DNA from: an uncultured Flavobacteriales bacterium
GTDB taxonomy: Bacteria; Bacteroidota; Bacteroidia; Flavobacteriales; Schleiferiaceae
DNA: 64,000 nucleotides
Assembly (NCBI GenBank): GCA_913055685.1
Contig: CAJXKC010000001.1
Location: 124,001-188,000 of the forward strand
Reading direction: 5' to 3'
This document shows positions 26,201 to 35,321 of the stretch, piece after piece (position 1 is the stretch's first letter; each line of letters begins with the position of its first letter). The position numbers and the translations under genes were made by a program. The notes beneath the pieces were generated by a model. That model did no database searches and had not been told where the DNA came from. It was given only the letters and a program-made list of their open reading frames with translations.

Positions 26201-26503
26201 TGTGATATCGCTGCCAATGGCCTTGAAGTATTACAAGCACTAGATCGCCAGGATTACGACCTTATCTTTATGGATATTCAAATGCCCGAAATGGATGGTA
26301 TTGAAGCTACTCATAAGGTTATCGAGAAGTATGGTGGTGATAAAAGACCTACTATTATCGCGATGACCGCCAATGCCATGGAAGGTGATCGAGAAAAATT
26401 CTTGGAAGCGGGTATGGACGACTATGTTACAAAGCCCATAAATTTGCGCATTATCCAAAACATGCTTCGCAAGGTTTATTTGAAAGAGTACCTGCATGAA
26501 TAA
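23252..26503 (+). CDS. Hybrid sensor histidine kinase with PilJ-like, PAS, GAF and two receiver domains
   Basis: A 1083-residue inner-membrane kinase. TM1 (about 7-25) is followed by a periplasmic helical domain with [19 protein letters not shown], the signature of the PilJ/NarX-like type IV pili methyl-accepting N-domain. TM2 (about 186-208), a coiled coil, a PAS domain (about 275-390) and a GAF domain (about 400-545) come next. Then come HisKA ([15 protein letters not shown], phospho-His578) and HATPase ([19 protein letters not shown]). Two receivers follow, with phospho-acceptors Asp865 and Asp1008. There is no Hpt or DNA-binding output, so the signal must leave through a separate protein. 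The pabB start overlaps its 3' end by eight bases. The stimulus is unknown. Confidence 0.92.
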   Translation: MRNIKWAYFSYILLIIFISGLLYIFLRESHRHKDFDSERLDIAGRQRMLSQRISKEALQITEFAQASQLQKSCEDLSEAIDRFILQEKMLQEGDLYELVNLKYRIKIDSIHQEKRALRDKYLTLAVEIQKYCKGQFALDEAKKTALEILRLSDPVLTYFESVVDVYKADSEFKSRRELRLNNLAFALVAFTFILLSVLFFLPIFQAHKKEREARVKSLEESQDARDQLKKLLDAEIDYTNELQRQRNALAASQEELKSTIKELELGREKLAESEKELLGVIDNLPVGAILVQGDQLMVNTKAAAIIGYGAERLNTVEKFFSKVFRENWREILDQYNELLQSGPIEGFLFPIYRPDGERRIAEFGGYAFKRGVVWTINDVTDKRRAEKALKVNEEAIRKLYEISADPEASFEEKIERFLQLGTDRFQMPNGILTQFNLDEYEYQAVQAYSEHNQVEINRVLPLNNTLSELVFKEGSAVGFHNRSSAPDFTNHMDNFPIESYIGAMVRTEDGVFGTLNFNSPEGRYRAFSENDLDLLRLMARWVGAEISAENSKKRLIEAKERAEIAAKAKSEFLATMSHEIRTPMNGVIGMTSLLLQTELDREQLDYVNTIRLSGDTLLSIINDILDFSKIEAGNMNLEEYPFSLRQCVEESIELMGNRITDKGLELIYHIDPKIPKYIIGDITRLRQILINLLSNAVKFTEAGEIEIKAELRKYEDGQLNIDFSVRDTGIGMTKAQQQKLFKAFSQADSSTTRKYGGTGLGLAISQRLSRMMGGDINVESKAGQGSTFTFSIVANPAEDQEDRNEKKVLQLLRNKKVLLVDDNHTNLRVLLKQFSTWGFQAFSESEPRIALETLQKQDFDLLVTDFEMPNLDGLELSRKVKAKKPDLPIVMLSSAYPEIEAEEKAKLFSYYVHKPVKYSQLFNAVAEIFKDSSKSMEQDLKSEAREKLASDLGTDFPLRILLAEDNAVNQKLAALTLEKMGYQCDIAANGLEVLQALDRQDYDLIFMDIQMPEMDGIEATHKVIEKYGGDKRPTIIAMTANAMEGDREKFLEAGMDDYVTKPINLRIIQNMLRKVYLKEYLHE

Positions 26504-27758
26504 GCGCCGGTCTAGCGTATTAGAACTTACGAAATCACAAGTAGAGAATATTCTTCGTTGGGCCAGCGAAGATCCCTTCTGCATTTATTTAGACTCGCAT
26601 GGTCACAGCGACCACTATGGTAGATTCGAACAGCTTTTGGCTTGGGGAATGAAAAGCCATTTTGAGCTTAGCAAGGAAACCGATTTACAAAGCCTCTTCA
26701 GCTGGCATCAAAATAATGGCGACTGGGCCTTTGGTCATTTCAACTATGAATTAAAGTCGATTAGTGAAGGAATCCATAATCCGCATCCAGATCCCTTAAA
26801 CTGGAGCTTAGCCTCATTCTTTAATCCGAGGCATTTACTCTATAAAGAAAGAGGAAAAGAGAAATGGATATTGGAAAGTGAAAACCTTGAACCCGAAACA
26901 CTACTTTCCTTAAAAAACCCATCAGCGAAAGCTAAAAGCCAAATACAATTTAAGAGCCTAATTAGCAGGGACCAATATTTAAGGGATGTCCAGTCTTTAA
27001 AGGCCGAAATACAATTCGGAAATATCTACGAAGTAAATTACTGCCAGTCTTTTGAAGCCCAAGGCTCATTAGATCCTCTGGCCTATTTCCTAACTAAGAA
27101 CGAAGAACATCAGGCTCCCTTTAGCGCTTTTTATCGTCATCAAGATCAATATGCACTTAGCTTTTCGCCCGAGCGATACCTTCGCAAAGAAGGGCAAAAA
27201 GTTATTTCTCAACCTATTAAAGGAACTGCCCCACGTTATGCCGATTCTTCGAAAGACAGTTCGGCTAAAACCGACTTATTGGCCTCTGAAAAAGAGCGAG
27301 CCGAAAATGTAATGATTGTAGATTTGGTTAGAAATGACCTATCGCGAACTGCCCAAAATAATAGTGTAAAGGTCGACGAGCTCTTTGGCCTTTACAGTTT
27401 TAATGCCGTGCATCAGATGATTAGCACGGTAAGTAGTATACTAGATGAGGAGAACCACAGCTGGATAGACCTCATTGAGAAGTCCTTTCCAATGGGAAGC
27501 ATGACCGGTGCTCCTAAATATTCGGCCATGCAGTTAATAGATCGTCATGAGCATTTTAACCGCGGTCTATACTCGGGTGCCATTGGTTACATCGACCCCA
27601 AAGCCAACTTTGATTTTAATGTTGTCATCCGCAGTCTGCTTTACCACGCCGGTAAAAAGTTAGCGCGTGTTGGAGTGGGATCGGCCATTACTATTCACTG
27701 CCAGCCGGAAGCAGAATACGAGGAGTGCTTGCTTAAAGCAGAAAAGCTGGTCGGCTAA
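26496..27758 (+). CDS. pabB: Aminodeoxychorismate synthase component I
   Basis: A 420-residue chorismate-utilising enzyme. It makes 4-amino-4-deoxychorismate for folate synthesis. The diagnostic PIKGTAPR carries the lysine nucleophile of PabB (TrpE has alanine there). Other signatures are [43 protein letters not shown] and the C-terminal [19 protein letters not shown]. No pabA or pabC lies in the window. It overlaps the kinase gene by eight bases and is followed by tilS after 15 bases, so pabB-tilS-dsbD-nth form one run of co-directed genes. Confidence 0.93.
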   Translation: MNKRRSSVLELTKSQVENILRWASEDPFCIYLDSHGHSDHYGRFEQLLAWGMKSHFELSKETDLQSLFSWHQNNGDWAFGHFNYELKSISEGIHNPHPDPLNWSLASFFNPRHLLYKERGKEKWILESENLEPETLLSLKNPSAKAKSQIQFKSLISRDQYLRDVQSLKAEIQFGNIYEVNYCQSFEAQGSLDPLAYFLTKNEEHQAPFSAFYRHQDQYALSFSPERYLRKEGQKVISQPIKGTAPRYADSSKDSSAKTDLLASEKERAENVMIVDLVRNDLSRTAQNNSVKVDELFGLYSFNAVHQMISTVSSILDEENHSWIDLIEKSFPMGSMTGAPKYSAMQLIDRHEHFNRGLYSGAIGYIDPKANFDFNVVIRSLLYHAGKKLARVGVGSAITIHCQPEAEYEECLLKAEKLVG

Positions 27759-27773
27759 AGTTATCTTTGCAAA

Positions 27774-29105
27774 ATGCACGCTCAGCTAATTGAAGCATTT
27801 AAACATTGGAAAATTGATTCTCGTGACCGGTTACTTATCGCCTTTAGCGGCGGAGTAGATAGTAGGGTGCTATTGGAATTAATGCTCGAATTAGGCTTTA
27901 AGCCTGATTTGGCACACTGTAATTTCATGCTGCGTACTGAAGCCTCGGAGGAGGACGAACAGTTTTGTCGAGATTTAGCCAGTTCCAGGAATTTGGTCTT
28001 ACATGTAAAGCGTTTTGATACTAAAGCATTTGCAGAAAAGCATAACCTTTCAACTCAAATGGCCGCTCGAGAATTGCGCTACCAATACTTCGAAGCACTA
28101 AGTGAAAAATATGACTATCGGGCGGTCTTAACTGCACATCACGCCGACGATCAAATAGAAACAGTACTATTTAAACTAGCACGAGGAACCGGTTTAAAAG
28201 CAATTGCGGGCATAAACCCTCAACGTGGAATATTCTTGAGGCCCCTTTTAAATATTTTCAAATCAGATATTCTCGCTTTTGCCGAAAAAAAGGGATTAAG
28301 CTGGCGTGAAGATTTATCTAACCAAGAAGACAAGTACTTACGCAATTCCTACCGCCTTAAGCTCATTCCGAAATGGCAGGAAATTCAGCCCAACTTCAAA
28401 GAGAAAGTACTCCACAGCAGTCGCTTATTACAGGAGCAAAACCTAAGTTTAAACAGCTTATTAGATGAAAAGTTAAACTTGAATTTGACGCGAGTGGGCG
28501 TGGAGGAACAGCTCCATTACTCGACGTTGAAGGACCGCGATTACTGGCATCAACTGCTTTTTCGCTGGCTGGACATGAAAGGCATTTGGGACTGGGCCGC
28601 GGTGAAAAAACTAGCAGAAGCTAAAAAAGGACGGTACACCTTTAATGACGACTGGGTTCTAAGTCAGGATAATGGATTCCTCCGACTGAGTCCAAAACAA
28701 GAAACAAAGTCGGTAGACGATGCTATTACAGCGGATAGCGAATATTATCAAGGCCCGGGATTTAATCTTCTGATAGAAAAAATTACGACTGAAGACCTTA
28801 ACATCAGCGGTTCGGCCCATGACCATTACCTTGATCTAGCCAAACTAAAATTCCCTTTAAGGATCAGGAATTGGAAGGAAGGGGACAGGTTTCAACCTTT
28901 AGGCATGAAGGGGCATAAAAAGATCTCGGATTACCTGATTGATCAAAAAACTCCGCTCCATCAAAAAGCAAAAAAAATGGTTTTAGAAAGTGATGGCAAG
29001 ATTGTTGCCCTTATAGGCGAGCGCATTGATCATCGTTTCAGGGTCAATAATTCCACGAAAACCATTTACTTTGTGCGGCTTAGATTTTCAAATATCACCT
29101 CATGA
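27774..29105 (+). CDS. tilS: tRNA(Ile)-lysidine synthase
   Basis: A 443-residue enzyme that converts C34 of tRNA-Ile(CAU) to lysidine using ATP and lysine, an essential decoding modification. The PP-loop motif SGGVDS is at about 25-30. The family signatures LAHCNFMLR, AARELRYQYF, LTAHHADDQIETVLFKLARG and REDLSNQEDKYLRNSYR follow. The C-terminal TilS domain (IRNWKEGDRFQPLGMKGHKK) is present. It overlaps dsbD by four bases (ATGA). Confidence 0.96.
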   Translation: MHAQLIEAFKHWKIDSRDRLLIAFSGGVDSRVLLELMLELGFKPDLAHCNFMLRTEASEEDEQFCRDLASSRNLVLHVKRFDTKAFAEKHNLSTQMAARELRYQYFEALSEKYDYRAVLTAHHADDQIETVLFKLARGTGLKAIAGINPQRGIFLRPLLNIFKSDILAFAEKKGLSWREDLSNQEDKYLRNSYRLKLIPKWQEIQPNFKEKVLHSSRLLQEQNLSLNSLLDEKLNLNLTRVGVEEQLHYSTLKDRDYWHQLLFRWLDMKGIWDWAAVKKLAEAKKGRYTFNDDWVLSQDNGFLRLSPKQETKSVDDAITADSEYYQGPGFNLLIEKITTEDLNISGSAHDHYLDLAKLKFPLRIRNWKEGDRFQPLGMKGHKKISDYLIDQKTPLHQKAKKMVLESDGKIVALIGERIDHRFRVNNSTKTIYFVRLRFSNITS

Positions 29106-31279
29106 GATTACTTACCACCATATTCACTCTGCTCCTAAGTTTTTCTTTTGTTTCGGGTCAAATTCTTGATCCGGTTGACGTGGAATTTTCCACTAAAAAA
29201 CTAGGCATGGGCGAGTATGAGCTCATCGCTAAAGTTACTATGGAGCCAGGTTGGCACGTTTATTCGGTAACCACGCCTGATACCTCATTTATAATCGGCT
29301 CCGATTTCACCTTTGAGAAAAACAAACATTTCGAATTAATTGGTGGCATCAAAGAACCCAAGCCACACTGCGAATACGACGAAAATTTCATGGAAAACTT
29401 ATGCTACCATGAAAAGATGGTAGAATTTCGTCAGCATATCCGCATTCTAACAGAACATGAATTTAAAATAAGGGCCGAGTTCACTTATCAGACCTGTAAT
29501 GACGCTACTTGCCTTCCTCCCGAATACATTGAACATGTTTTTGTAATCAATCCGGGAGTAGCTAAAAAAGCGAGCGCTAAGCCAGGTTCTAACTCTAGTG
29601 AAACCACAAGCAGTGAGGGCGCAACAAGTAATGCCTCATCCGAATCTGCAAGTGCTGATTTAGCGCAGCAAGATGAGGAAGCAAAAAGCGCAAGCGAAGA
29701 TGAAGCTAGTAGCAGCGAAGAAACATCGGTTCCAGGTGAAAAACTAGAAATCGACTACAGCAATACTGAATCTCAAGCTAGTACCGAAGCAAGTAGCGGC
29801 AGTAATGAAACTACAAATGGTAAGGAAAATGAAGGTAGTGAGGGAAGTCGGTCTATGTGGGGCATCTTTATTTTAAGCTTCCTAGGTGGCTTAGCGGCCT
29901 TACTTACTCCCTGCGTATTCCCAATGATCCCCCTTACGGTAAGCTTCTTCACCAAACAGTCGAAAAACCGCGCCAAGGGTATTGCTAATGCCATTACCTA
30001 TGGTATCGCAATTATTGTGCTTTACACCTTGTTGGGATTATTAATTACGGTTGTTTTTGGAAGTGATGCGCTCAACGCCTTTTCTACCAACCCCTACGTA
30101 AACCTTGCATTCTTTGTCTTATTAGTGGTTTTTGCCATTAGCTTTTTTGGAGCTTTTGAAATAACCTTACCCAGCTCTTGGGTTAATAAGAGCGACGCCA
30201 ATGCCGACAAGGGAGGTATCGTGGGTATCTTCTTTATGGCCTTCACTTTAGCCCTGGTTTCTTTCTCATGTACCGGTCCTATCATTGGTACCTTACTTGT
30301 AGAAGCAGCAAGTGGAGGTTTCCAAGGACCTTTAATTGGGATGTTTGGCTTTAGTCTTGCCCTGGCCTTACCTTTTGCCTTATTCGCAGCTTTCCCAGGT
30401 TGGCTAAACTCCTTACCTAAAAGTGGTGGCTGGTTAAATTCGGTTAAAGTGGTTTTGGGCTTTATTGAATTGGCCTTCGCCTTTAAGTTTTTGAGCACCG
30501 CCGACCTAGTATGGCAGGCAGGTTTATTGAAGCGTGAATGGTTTATTGCCATTTGGATTGGCATCGGCTTTTTAATGACCTTATACCTCTTAGGTAAATT
30601 CCGTATGCCCCATGATAGTCCGACCGATAAGGTTTCAGTATTCCGCTTAATGATGGCTATCATTACTCTAAGTTTCACTATTTACTTGGTACCAGGATTA
30701 TGGGGAGCTCCCTTAAAATTAATTAGTGGATTCCCACCACCTATGTTCTACAGCGAATCTCCTAACGGAGTGGGTGGCTCGGCAGCTGTAATCACCCCTA
30801 GTGGAAGAGATATTCCAGACGGGGCCGACCCAGAGCATTGTCCGCATAATTTAAATTGCTTCCACGACTTTGAAGTAGGTAAGGCCTATGCGAAGAAGGT
30901 AAACAAACCTATTCTGCTTGACTTTACCGGTTGGGGCTGTGTGAACTGCCGTAAAATGGAAGAGCAAGTGTGGAGCGATCCTCGAGTTTTAGAGATATTA
31001 CGGGAGGACGTAGTACTTATCTCTCTTTATGTAGATGAAAGGGAGGAATTAGCCGAGGAGGAAAAATACGTGAGTGATATTACTGGAAAAAAGATTCGCA
31101 CCATTGGTAATAAGTGGTCCGATTTCCAGATTCGTCACTATAAGAGCAATTCGCAACCACAGTACATCATCATTGGCCACGACAGCATGGAACCTCTTAA
31201 CGGCACTACCGCCTATGACCCTGACATCCAATTATACATCGATTGGTTAAATGAGGGCATTGAAAAGTTTAAAGGTTAG
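29102..31279 (+). CDS. dsbD: DsbD-type thiol:disulfide interchange protein
   Basis: A 725-residue transmembrane reductant conduit that carries electrons from cytoplasmic thioredoxin to periplasmic thiols. The signal peptide is about 1-19 (ending VSGQ). The N-terminal DsbD-alpha-like domain has the pair Cys132/Cys137 (TCNDATCLPP). About 80 residues (160-245) of Ser/Glu/Ala-rich linker follow. The eight-helix core carries Cys271 (LTPCVFPM) and Cys390 (SFSCTGPI), and the C-terminal thioredoxin domain carries C613VNC616. All three redox pairs are intact. The unusually long low-complexity linker is the only odd feature. nth follows nine bases after the stop. Confidence 0.93.
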   Translation: MRLLTTIFTLLLSFSFVSGQILDPVDVEFSTKKLGMGEYELIAKVTMEPGWHVYSVTTPDTSFIIGSDFTFEKNKHFELIGGIKEPKPHCEYDENFMENLCYHEKMVEFRQHIRILTEHEFKIRAEFTYQTCNDATCLPPEYIEHVFVINPGVAKKASAKPGSNSSETTSSEGATSNASSESASADLAQQDEEAKSASEDEASSSEETSVPGEKLEIDYSNTESQASTEASSGSNETTNGKENEGSEGSRSMWGIFILSFLGGLAALLTPCVFPMIPLTVSFFTKQSKNRAKGIANAITYGIAIIVLYTLLGLLITVVFGSDALNAFSTNPYVNLAFFVLLVVFAISFFGAFEITLPSSWVNKSDANADKGGIVGIFFMAFTLALVSFSCTGPIIGTLLVEAASGGFQGPLIGMFGFSLALALPFALFAAFPGWLNSLPKSGGWLNSVKVVLGFIELAFAFKFLSTADLVWQAGLLKREWFIAIWIGIGFLMTLYLLGKFRMPHDSPTDKVSVFRLMMAIITLSFTIYLVPGLWGAPLKLISGFPPPMFYSESPNGVGGSAAVITPSGRDIPDGADPEHCPHNLNCFHDFEVGKAYAKKVNKPILLDFTGWGCVNCRKMEEQVWSDPRVLEILREDVVLISLYVDEREELAEEEKYVSDITGKKIRTIGNKWSDFQIRHYKSNSQPQYIIIGHDSMEPLNGTTAYDPDIQLYIDWLNEGIEKFKG

Positions 31280-31288
31280 GGCTAAACC

Positions 31289-31963
31289 ATGACCAAAGCC
31301 GAGAAGGTTTCTTTTGTTATTGCTTCCCTGGAGGAGCTCTATCCAGAAACCCCTATTCCGCTCGACCATAAGGATCCCTTTACGCTATTAGTGGCCGTAC
31401 TCCTCTCAGCGCAGTGCACCGATGAGAGGGTCAATAAAATAAGTCCACTTCTGTTTGCTAAGGCAGACAACCCTTATGACATGATGAAATTGAGTCGCGA
31501 AGAGATTCAGGACATCATTCGTCCTTGTGGTTTAAGTCCGATGAAGTCTAAAGGTATTTACGGTCTTTCGCGCATTCTAGTAGAAGATTACCAAGGTAAG
31601 GTGCCTGCCGATTTTAAAGCTTTAGAGGCTTTGCCGGCAGTGGGACATAAAACCGCTTCGGTAGTAATGAGTCAAGGTTTTGGCCATCCCGCCTTTCCGG
31701 TAGACACCCACATTCACAGACTAATGTACCGCTGGAACCTCAGCAATGGGAAGTCGGTAGAACAAACGGAGAAAGACGCAAAAAGACTTTTTCCGAAGGA
31801 ACTCTGGAACAAATTACATCTGCAAATAATATTCTACGGAAGGGAATACAGTCCGGCTCGATCTTGGAGTTTAGAAAAAGATTTTATCTCCAGACGCATC
31901 GGCCGTAAGAGCCTTATTCGGAAAACTTTTGGTGAAAAGGCAATAGCCTTAATGGCATCCTAG
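31289..31963 (+). CDS. nth: Endonuclease III without the iron-sulfur cluster motif
   Basis: A 224-residue helix-hairpin-helix DNA glycosylase/AP lyase that removes oxidised pyrimidines. The N-terminal LLSAQCTDERVNK, the HhH segment ALPAVGHKTASVV with catalytic Lys121, and FPVDTHIHR with Asp139 are intact. The C-terminal four-cysteine loop that binds [4Fe-4S] in most Nth proteins is missing: the segment reads FYGREYSPARSWSLEKD followed by FISRRIGRKS, with no cysteine after residue about 80. Activity is therefore expected, but without the cluster. The stop shares CTAG (31960-31963) with the convergent gene. Confidence 0.92.
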   Translation: MTKAEKVSFVIASLEELYPETPIPLDHKDPFTLLVAVLLSAQCTDERVNKISPLLFAKADNPYDMMKLSREEIQDIIRPCGLSPMKSKGIYGLSRILVEDYQGKVPADFKALEALPAVGHKTASVVMSQGFGHPAFPVDTHIHRLMYRWNLSNGKSVEQTEKDAKRLFPKELWNKLHLQIIFYGREYSPARSWSLEKDFISRRIGRKSLIRKTFGEKAIALMAS

Positions 31964-34900
31964 AAGTCGGTGCTCAAAGACACGTAAAAGATTCCCGGTA
32001 AAACAATACCGTCTTCTACTCCCCAAGCCCAATCGGCTCTGATATAGTAACCAAACAGACGACTGCGTAAGCCTACTCCGGTACCTAAGATTACCGGTTC
32101 TTTCTGGGAGTCTAATACAATCTGACCGCCCGAACCTAAAGGAATAGTGCGGGTATTAATCGCATTTTCTCTCGACCAAGGATGGGGTCCGTTCCAAGCC
32201 GTACCCACATCTGCAAAACCAATTAGCATCAGGTTATTTAAGAAGTCGTTTCGGATCGGTCGATTGGCTAGGTAGGAAATAAATGGCCAACGGATTTCGG
32301 AGTTCAAGACGGCAAACTGATTACCATTGCGGACATTTTGGAAAAAGCCACGCATATTGGTCACCAGAGTTTGGAAGATGTAGTTGTTTTCTCTCGCGAT
32401 GGGGGTGCTGGGATCCAGTCTTGGAGAAAACTCATTGTCTACCCCACCCATGATGTGGATCAATTTTTCGGGACCAAAAGAAGTACCTACCGCAAGACGA
32501 TTGGCCCAAATCATATTGCGGTGAATGATAAGGTAATGGCGCGCATCTAAACCAGCGGTATACATTCCCGAATTAGACTTAGTAAGGTTTCGGTAGTACT
32601 CAGCAAAAAGCTTATAACGTAAACCGGCGTAGAGATTAAGTCCGATTTTACGGGTGTTGTCATATACATAGGCACTGCGTGCAATGGCATAATCGGTGTA
32701 GCGGATAGGATCATCTACCCGGTTAAAGTCCGTAGCCAAACGAATGTTCTCATCCATCCGGTAGCCTGCACTAAGATGCAAGCCCGCTACAGGGTTAAAA
32801 GGATAGACCACCTTAAAGTTCACTTCATTGTTTATGAGTCTACGGAAGTTATTTAAAGCCGCAAATTGCACCTGAGATCTACGGGTGAAGGTGTAGTACT
32901 TATCCCATCTATTCTTATAATCGGCTACTCCTACAACAAACTCGGCATTGGGAGTTAGGGAAGTCCCAGGCAAAGGCTGAAAGGTCGTGCGCACGCCTGC
33001 TACAATGCGGTAATCGTGCATTAGATCCATTACCCCAACCTTAAAGTTCATGTTAAAACCCTGATTGAGAATATCGCTACTCACGAAACCCGTAAAGGGC
33101 TGGTATTGCGGGTTATCGAACATATTATCGAAGCGTACGGTAAAATTGTCTTGGTAGAAAGACAAGAAATAGTTTCGCACTGGTGGCACTTCCAACTTAT
33201 CCGAGCTCTCGGCCACCACTTCTGAAAGCACATTAGGTAAAAGGGGGATTTTCTTAGCTAGGCTATCCTTCTTAGGTAACTTTTTCTCGGCCGGCTTAGC
33301 TTCGCGGTAAAATCGGTAGTTATAAATATCAATGGGTAAATTGTCCCTTTGAATGCCGGGATAGTAAAGCGGCCGGTAATCCAAAGCATAAGTGGGCTCT
33401 TCCTCCGACTCCTCGTCCTCAGGCATAGCCATCACATTACTCTCGACCTTCATGGGCTTTAAACCTAATTCTTCTAGACTAGGATACTCGTCGATGTACA
33501 AGCGGTATCGGCCATCTTGAAGAAAAACGGTGGCCCGTAAATTCTCTCGGGGAGCTAGGTCTTGATTCACAATTGAAAAATCCTTGGACTCCAATTGATA
33601 CTCCGAGAAATAATAGTCGTAATGCGTAATGGTATCCACATAGGCGATAGTGGAGTCGATTTTCAATAAATGCTGCCTGCGACTGCCATCTCTTTCACTA
33701 AAAAAAGATAGTACTCCGGGGGCCATTTCCTGCAAATCAGACTCGCGAATCTGAGGTGAATTGGTCATCCGCCAAATCAGTAAGCTATCTTTATCCAAAG
33801 CCCTATTCTCGGTGGCAAACAAATCCAATTCGCCCGTGCTTATATGCCTTTGATCATTGGGCAGCAGGCTATCCACCGGCCGGTTAGAGGCCCAGGCGAT
33901 TCTTTTCCCATTATTAAAAAAAACTGGATCTACATCATCGTAAATATCATTGGTTACCGCCTTAATCTTAGTATTCAGAATGGTGAAGACATAAATATCT
34001 GACTGCCCATTTTTCACCGCCGAGAAAAGGAATTGTTTACCGTCGGGCGAATATTGCAGGGACACTATTTTATCGAAGCGGTAAAAAGGTTTAGTGGTAA
34101 GTTCATCTTCCTCTAGATCGTAAATACTAAACTGGGTGGCCCCTTTTTCTTCAGTAAAGATAGCTAGGCTTTCGCCTGAAGGATGCCAAGCCAAGAGTGG
34201 GTAGGAATAGTCGGTGTTTTGTGCAATGCGATAGCCCCCCGTATAAATTCGCTTTTTCTTGTCTTCAAGGCGATCATATAAATACACCTTATAACGTGAA
34301 AACCTCCGATCTACATAAGCGAGGTATCTACCATCTTTACTCAGTTTTACGTCGGTAATCTCATGATGCTTGCGCCCTTTAATTACGGCCGATTTGTCTT
34401 TAAATTTTTCTTGACCAGTATAGCCGTAGTGCTCACGGTAAAATGCTTGCCAATCGGCCGTCATCTGATCCATATCCTTACCAAGGATATAAACAAAGCC
34501 GCTTTCAATATCTCGGTTTACGACCGACATGTAAATAATATTGCGGATTACCTTATCCCCATAGGTTTGCTTCACATAGTTCCAAAAAGAATGACCTGCG
34601 TAGCGCGCATCGAGTTGGGTGAGACTATTAATATGATTGTATTTCCCGCTAAAGAATCCATCCCTAACCTGCACATCTATATCGGCATCCCATTCTTTTC
34701 CGATAAAAGAAACTAATCCCTCTACATACCAAGCGGGTAAATTTAATAAGGCCGAATTAGCGAGCGATTGAGTGAAACTGCCGTAAATAAGGTTACTGAG
34801 CACTACTTCCGCCAAGCCCATGCGCAAGGTCCGCTCTAGGTTCGCATAATTACCATCGAAATACACAAACAAGCGACGACCACTTATACGCGTAACCCCG

Positions 34901-35262
34901 CCCGTATTGTAATCTTCCTCGGTGGAAGAGTTTACATTACTCTGTTTTAAATCCGATAAGTTATTGAAGACTAAAATTTGTACCCTTTCATCCAAAGGAG
35001 CATCCAAATAATTTTCGATGCGCGGTAAATTCTTGTGTGTAAGTCGGGCCACATTTTCGGCTAAGTACTCATTGCCGCGGTAGAAATAAACATCGAAAGC
35101 TTCGAAGCGGTAAAAGACCCAATCGAAATCGTCGAACTGCACGCGATTCTTACCATATTCTTGGCGAATACCATAGTAAAACTGCGCCTTTCCTTCCGAA
35201 AAAAGAAAGATTAAAATAAATAGCCAGAAGCTTTTTAATAATGCAGAGTAGTCTTGCTTCAC
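31960..35262 (-). CDS. Outer-membrane protein: degenerate gluzincin + TolB-like propeller + beta-barrel
   Basis: A 1100-residue protein with a signal peptide (about 1-26, ending GKAQ). Residues about 30-280 resemble the peptidase-MA/gluzincin fold (LPAWYVEGLVSFIGKEW), but the expected HExxH position reads GLAEVVLSN, so it is probably not a protease. Residues about 290-560 form a WD40/TolB-type propeller (SPDGKQFLFSAVKNGQSDIY, LAWHPSGESLAIF). Residues about 690-1100 form an Omp85-like barrel ending in GIFYVSLSTDF with the terminal Phe expected of BAM substrates. Function is unknown. It is divergent from the T9SS gene at 35322. Confidence 0.78.
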   Translation of the reverse strand: MKQDYSALLKSFWLFILIFLFSEGKAQFYYGIRQEYGKNRVQFDDFDWVFYRFEAFDVYFYRGNEYLAENVARLTHKNLPRIENYLDAPLDERVQILVFNNLSDLKQSNVNSSTEEDYNTGGVTRISGRRLFVYFDGNYANLERTLRMGLAEVVLSNLIYGSFTQSLANSALLNLPAWYVEGLVSFIGKEWDADIDVQVRDGFFSGKYNHINSLTQLDARYAGHSFWNYVKQTYGDKVIRNIIYMSVVNRDIESGFVYILGKDMDQMTADWQAFYREHYGYTGQEKFKDKSAVIKGRKHHEITDVKLSKDGRYLAYVDRRFSRYKVYLYDRLEDKKKRIYTGGYRIAQNTDYSYPLLAWHPSGESLAIFTEEKGATQFSIYDLEEDELTTKPFYRFDKIVSLQYSPDGKQFLFSAVKNGQSDIYVFTILNTKIKAVTNDIYDDVDPVFFNNGKRIAWASNRPVDSLLPNDQRHISTGELDLFATENRALDKDSLLIWRMTNSPQIRESDLQEMAPGVLSFFSERDGSRRQHLLKIDSTIAYVDTITHYDYYFSEYQLESKDFSIVNQDLAPRENLRATVFLQDGRYRLYIDEYPSLEELGLKPMKVESNVMAMPEDEESEEEPTYALDYRPLYYPGIQRDNLPIDIYNYRFYREAKPAEKKLPKKDSLAKKIPLLPNVLSEVVAESSDKLEVPPVRNYFLSFYQDNFTVRFDNMFDNPQYQPFTGFVSSDILNQGFNMNFKVGVMDLMHDYRIVAGVRTTFQPLPGTSLTPNAEFVVGVADYKNRWDKYYTFTRRSQVQFAALNNFRRLINNEVNFKVVYPFNPVAGLHLSAGYRMDENIRLATDFNRVDDPIRYTDYAIARSAYVYDNTRKIGLNLYAGLRYKLFAEYYRNLTKSNSGMYTAGLDARHYLIIHRNMIWANRLAVGTSFGPEKLIHIMGGVDNEFSPRLDPSTPIARENNYIFQTLVTNMRGFFQNVRNGNQFAVLNSEIRWPFISYLANRPIRNDFLNNLMLIGFADVGTAWNGPHPWSRENAINTRTIPLGSGGQIVLDSQKEPVILGTGVGLRSRLFGYYIRADWAWGVEDGIVLPGIFYVSLSTDF

Positions 35263-35293
35263 CTCTATTCGATTAGACTCAATATCTTTAACG

Positions 35294-35301
35294 TATAATT
35301 G
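35294..35301 (+). promoter_or_regulatory. Probable -7 box for the T9SS gene at 35322
   Basis: TATAATTG matches seven of eight positions of TAnnTTTG and lies 20 bases before the ATG. It also overlaps a GTG at 35301, which argues against that GTG being the start. Confidence 0.4.
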
Positions 35302-35321
35302 TGCTAATTATTAATAGCCCT

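Noticed and set aside
30094-30678. 194-codon open frame on the minus strand inside dsbD
   Set aside because: It is antisense to the membrane core of an unmistakable DsbD, is lysine- and proline-rich in a way typical of a shadow frame, and has no promoter or family features.
35301-35321. GTG at 35301 as the start of the T9SS gene
   Set aside because: It overlaps the probable -7 box and adds residues in front of a normal signal peptide; the ATG at 35322 fits better.
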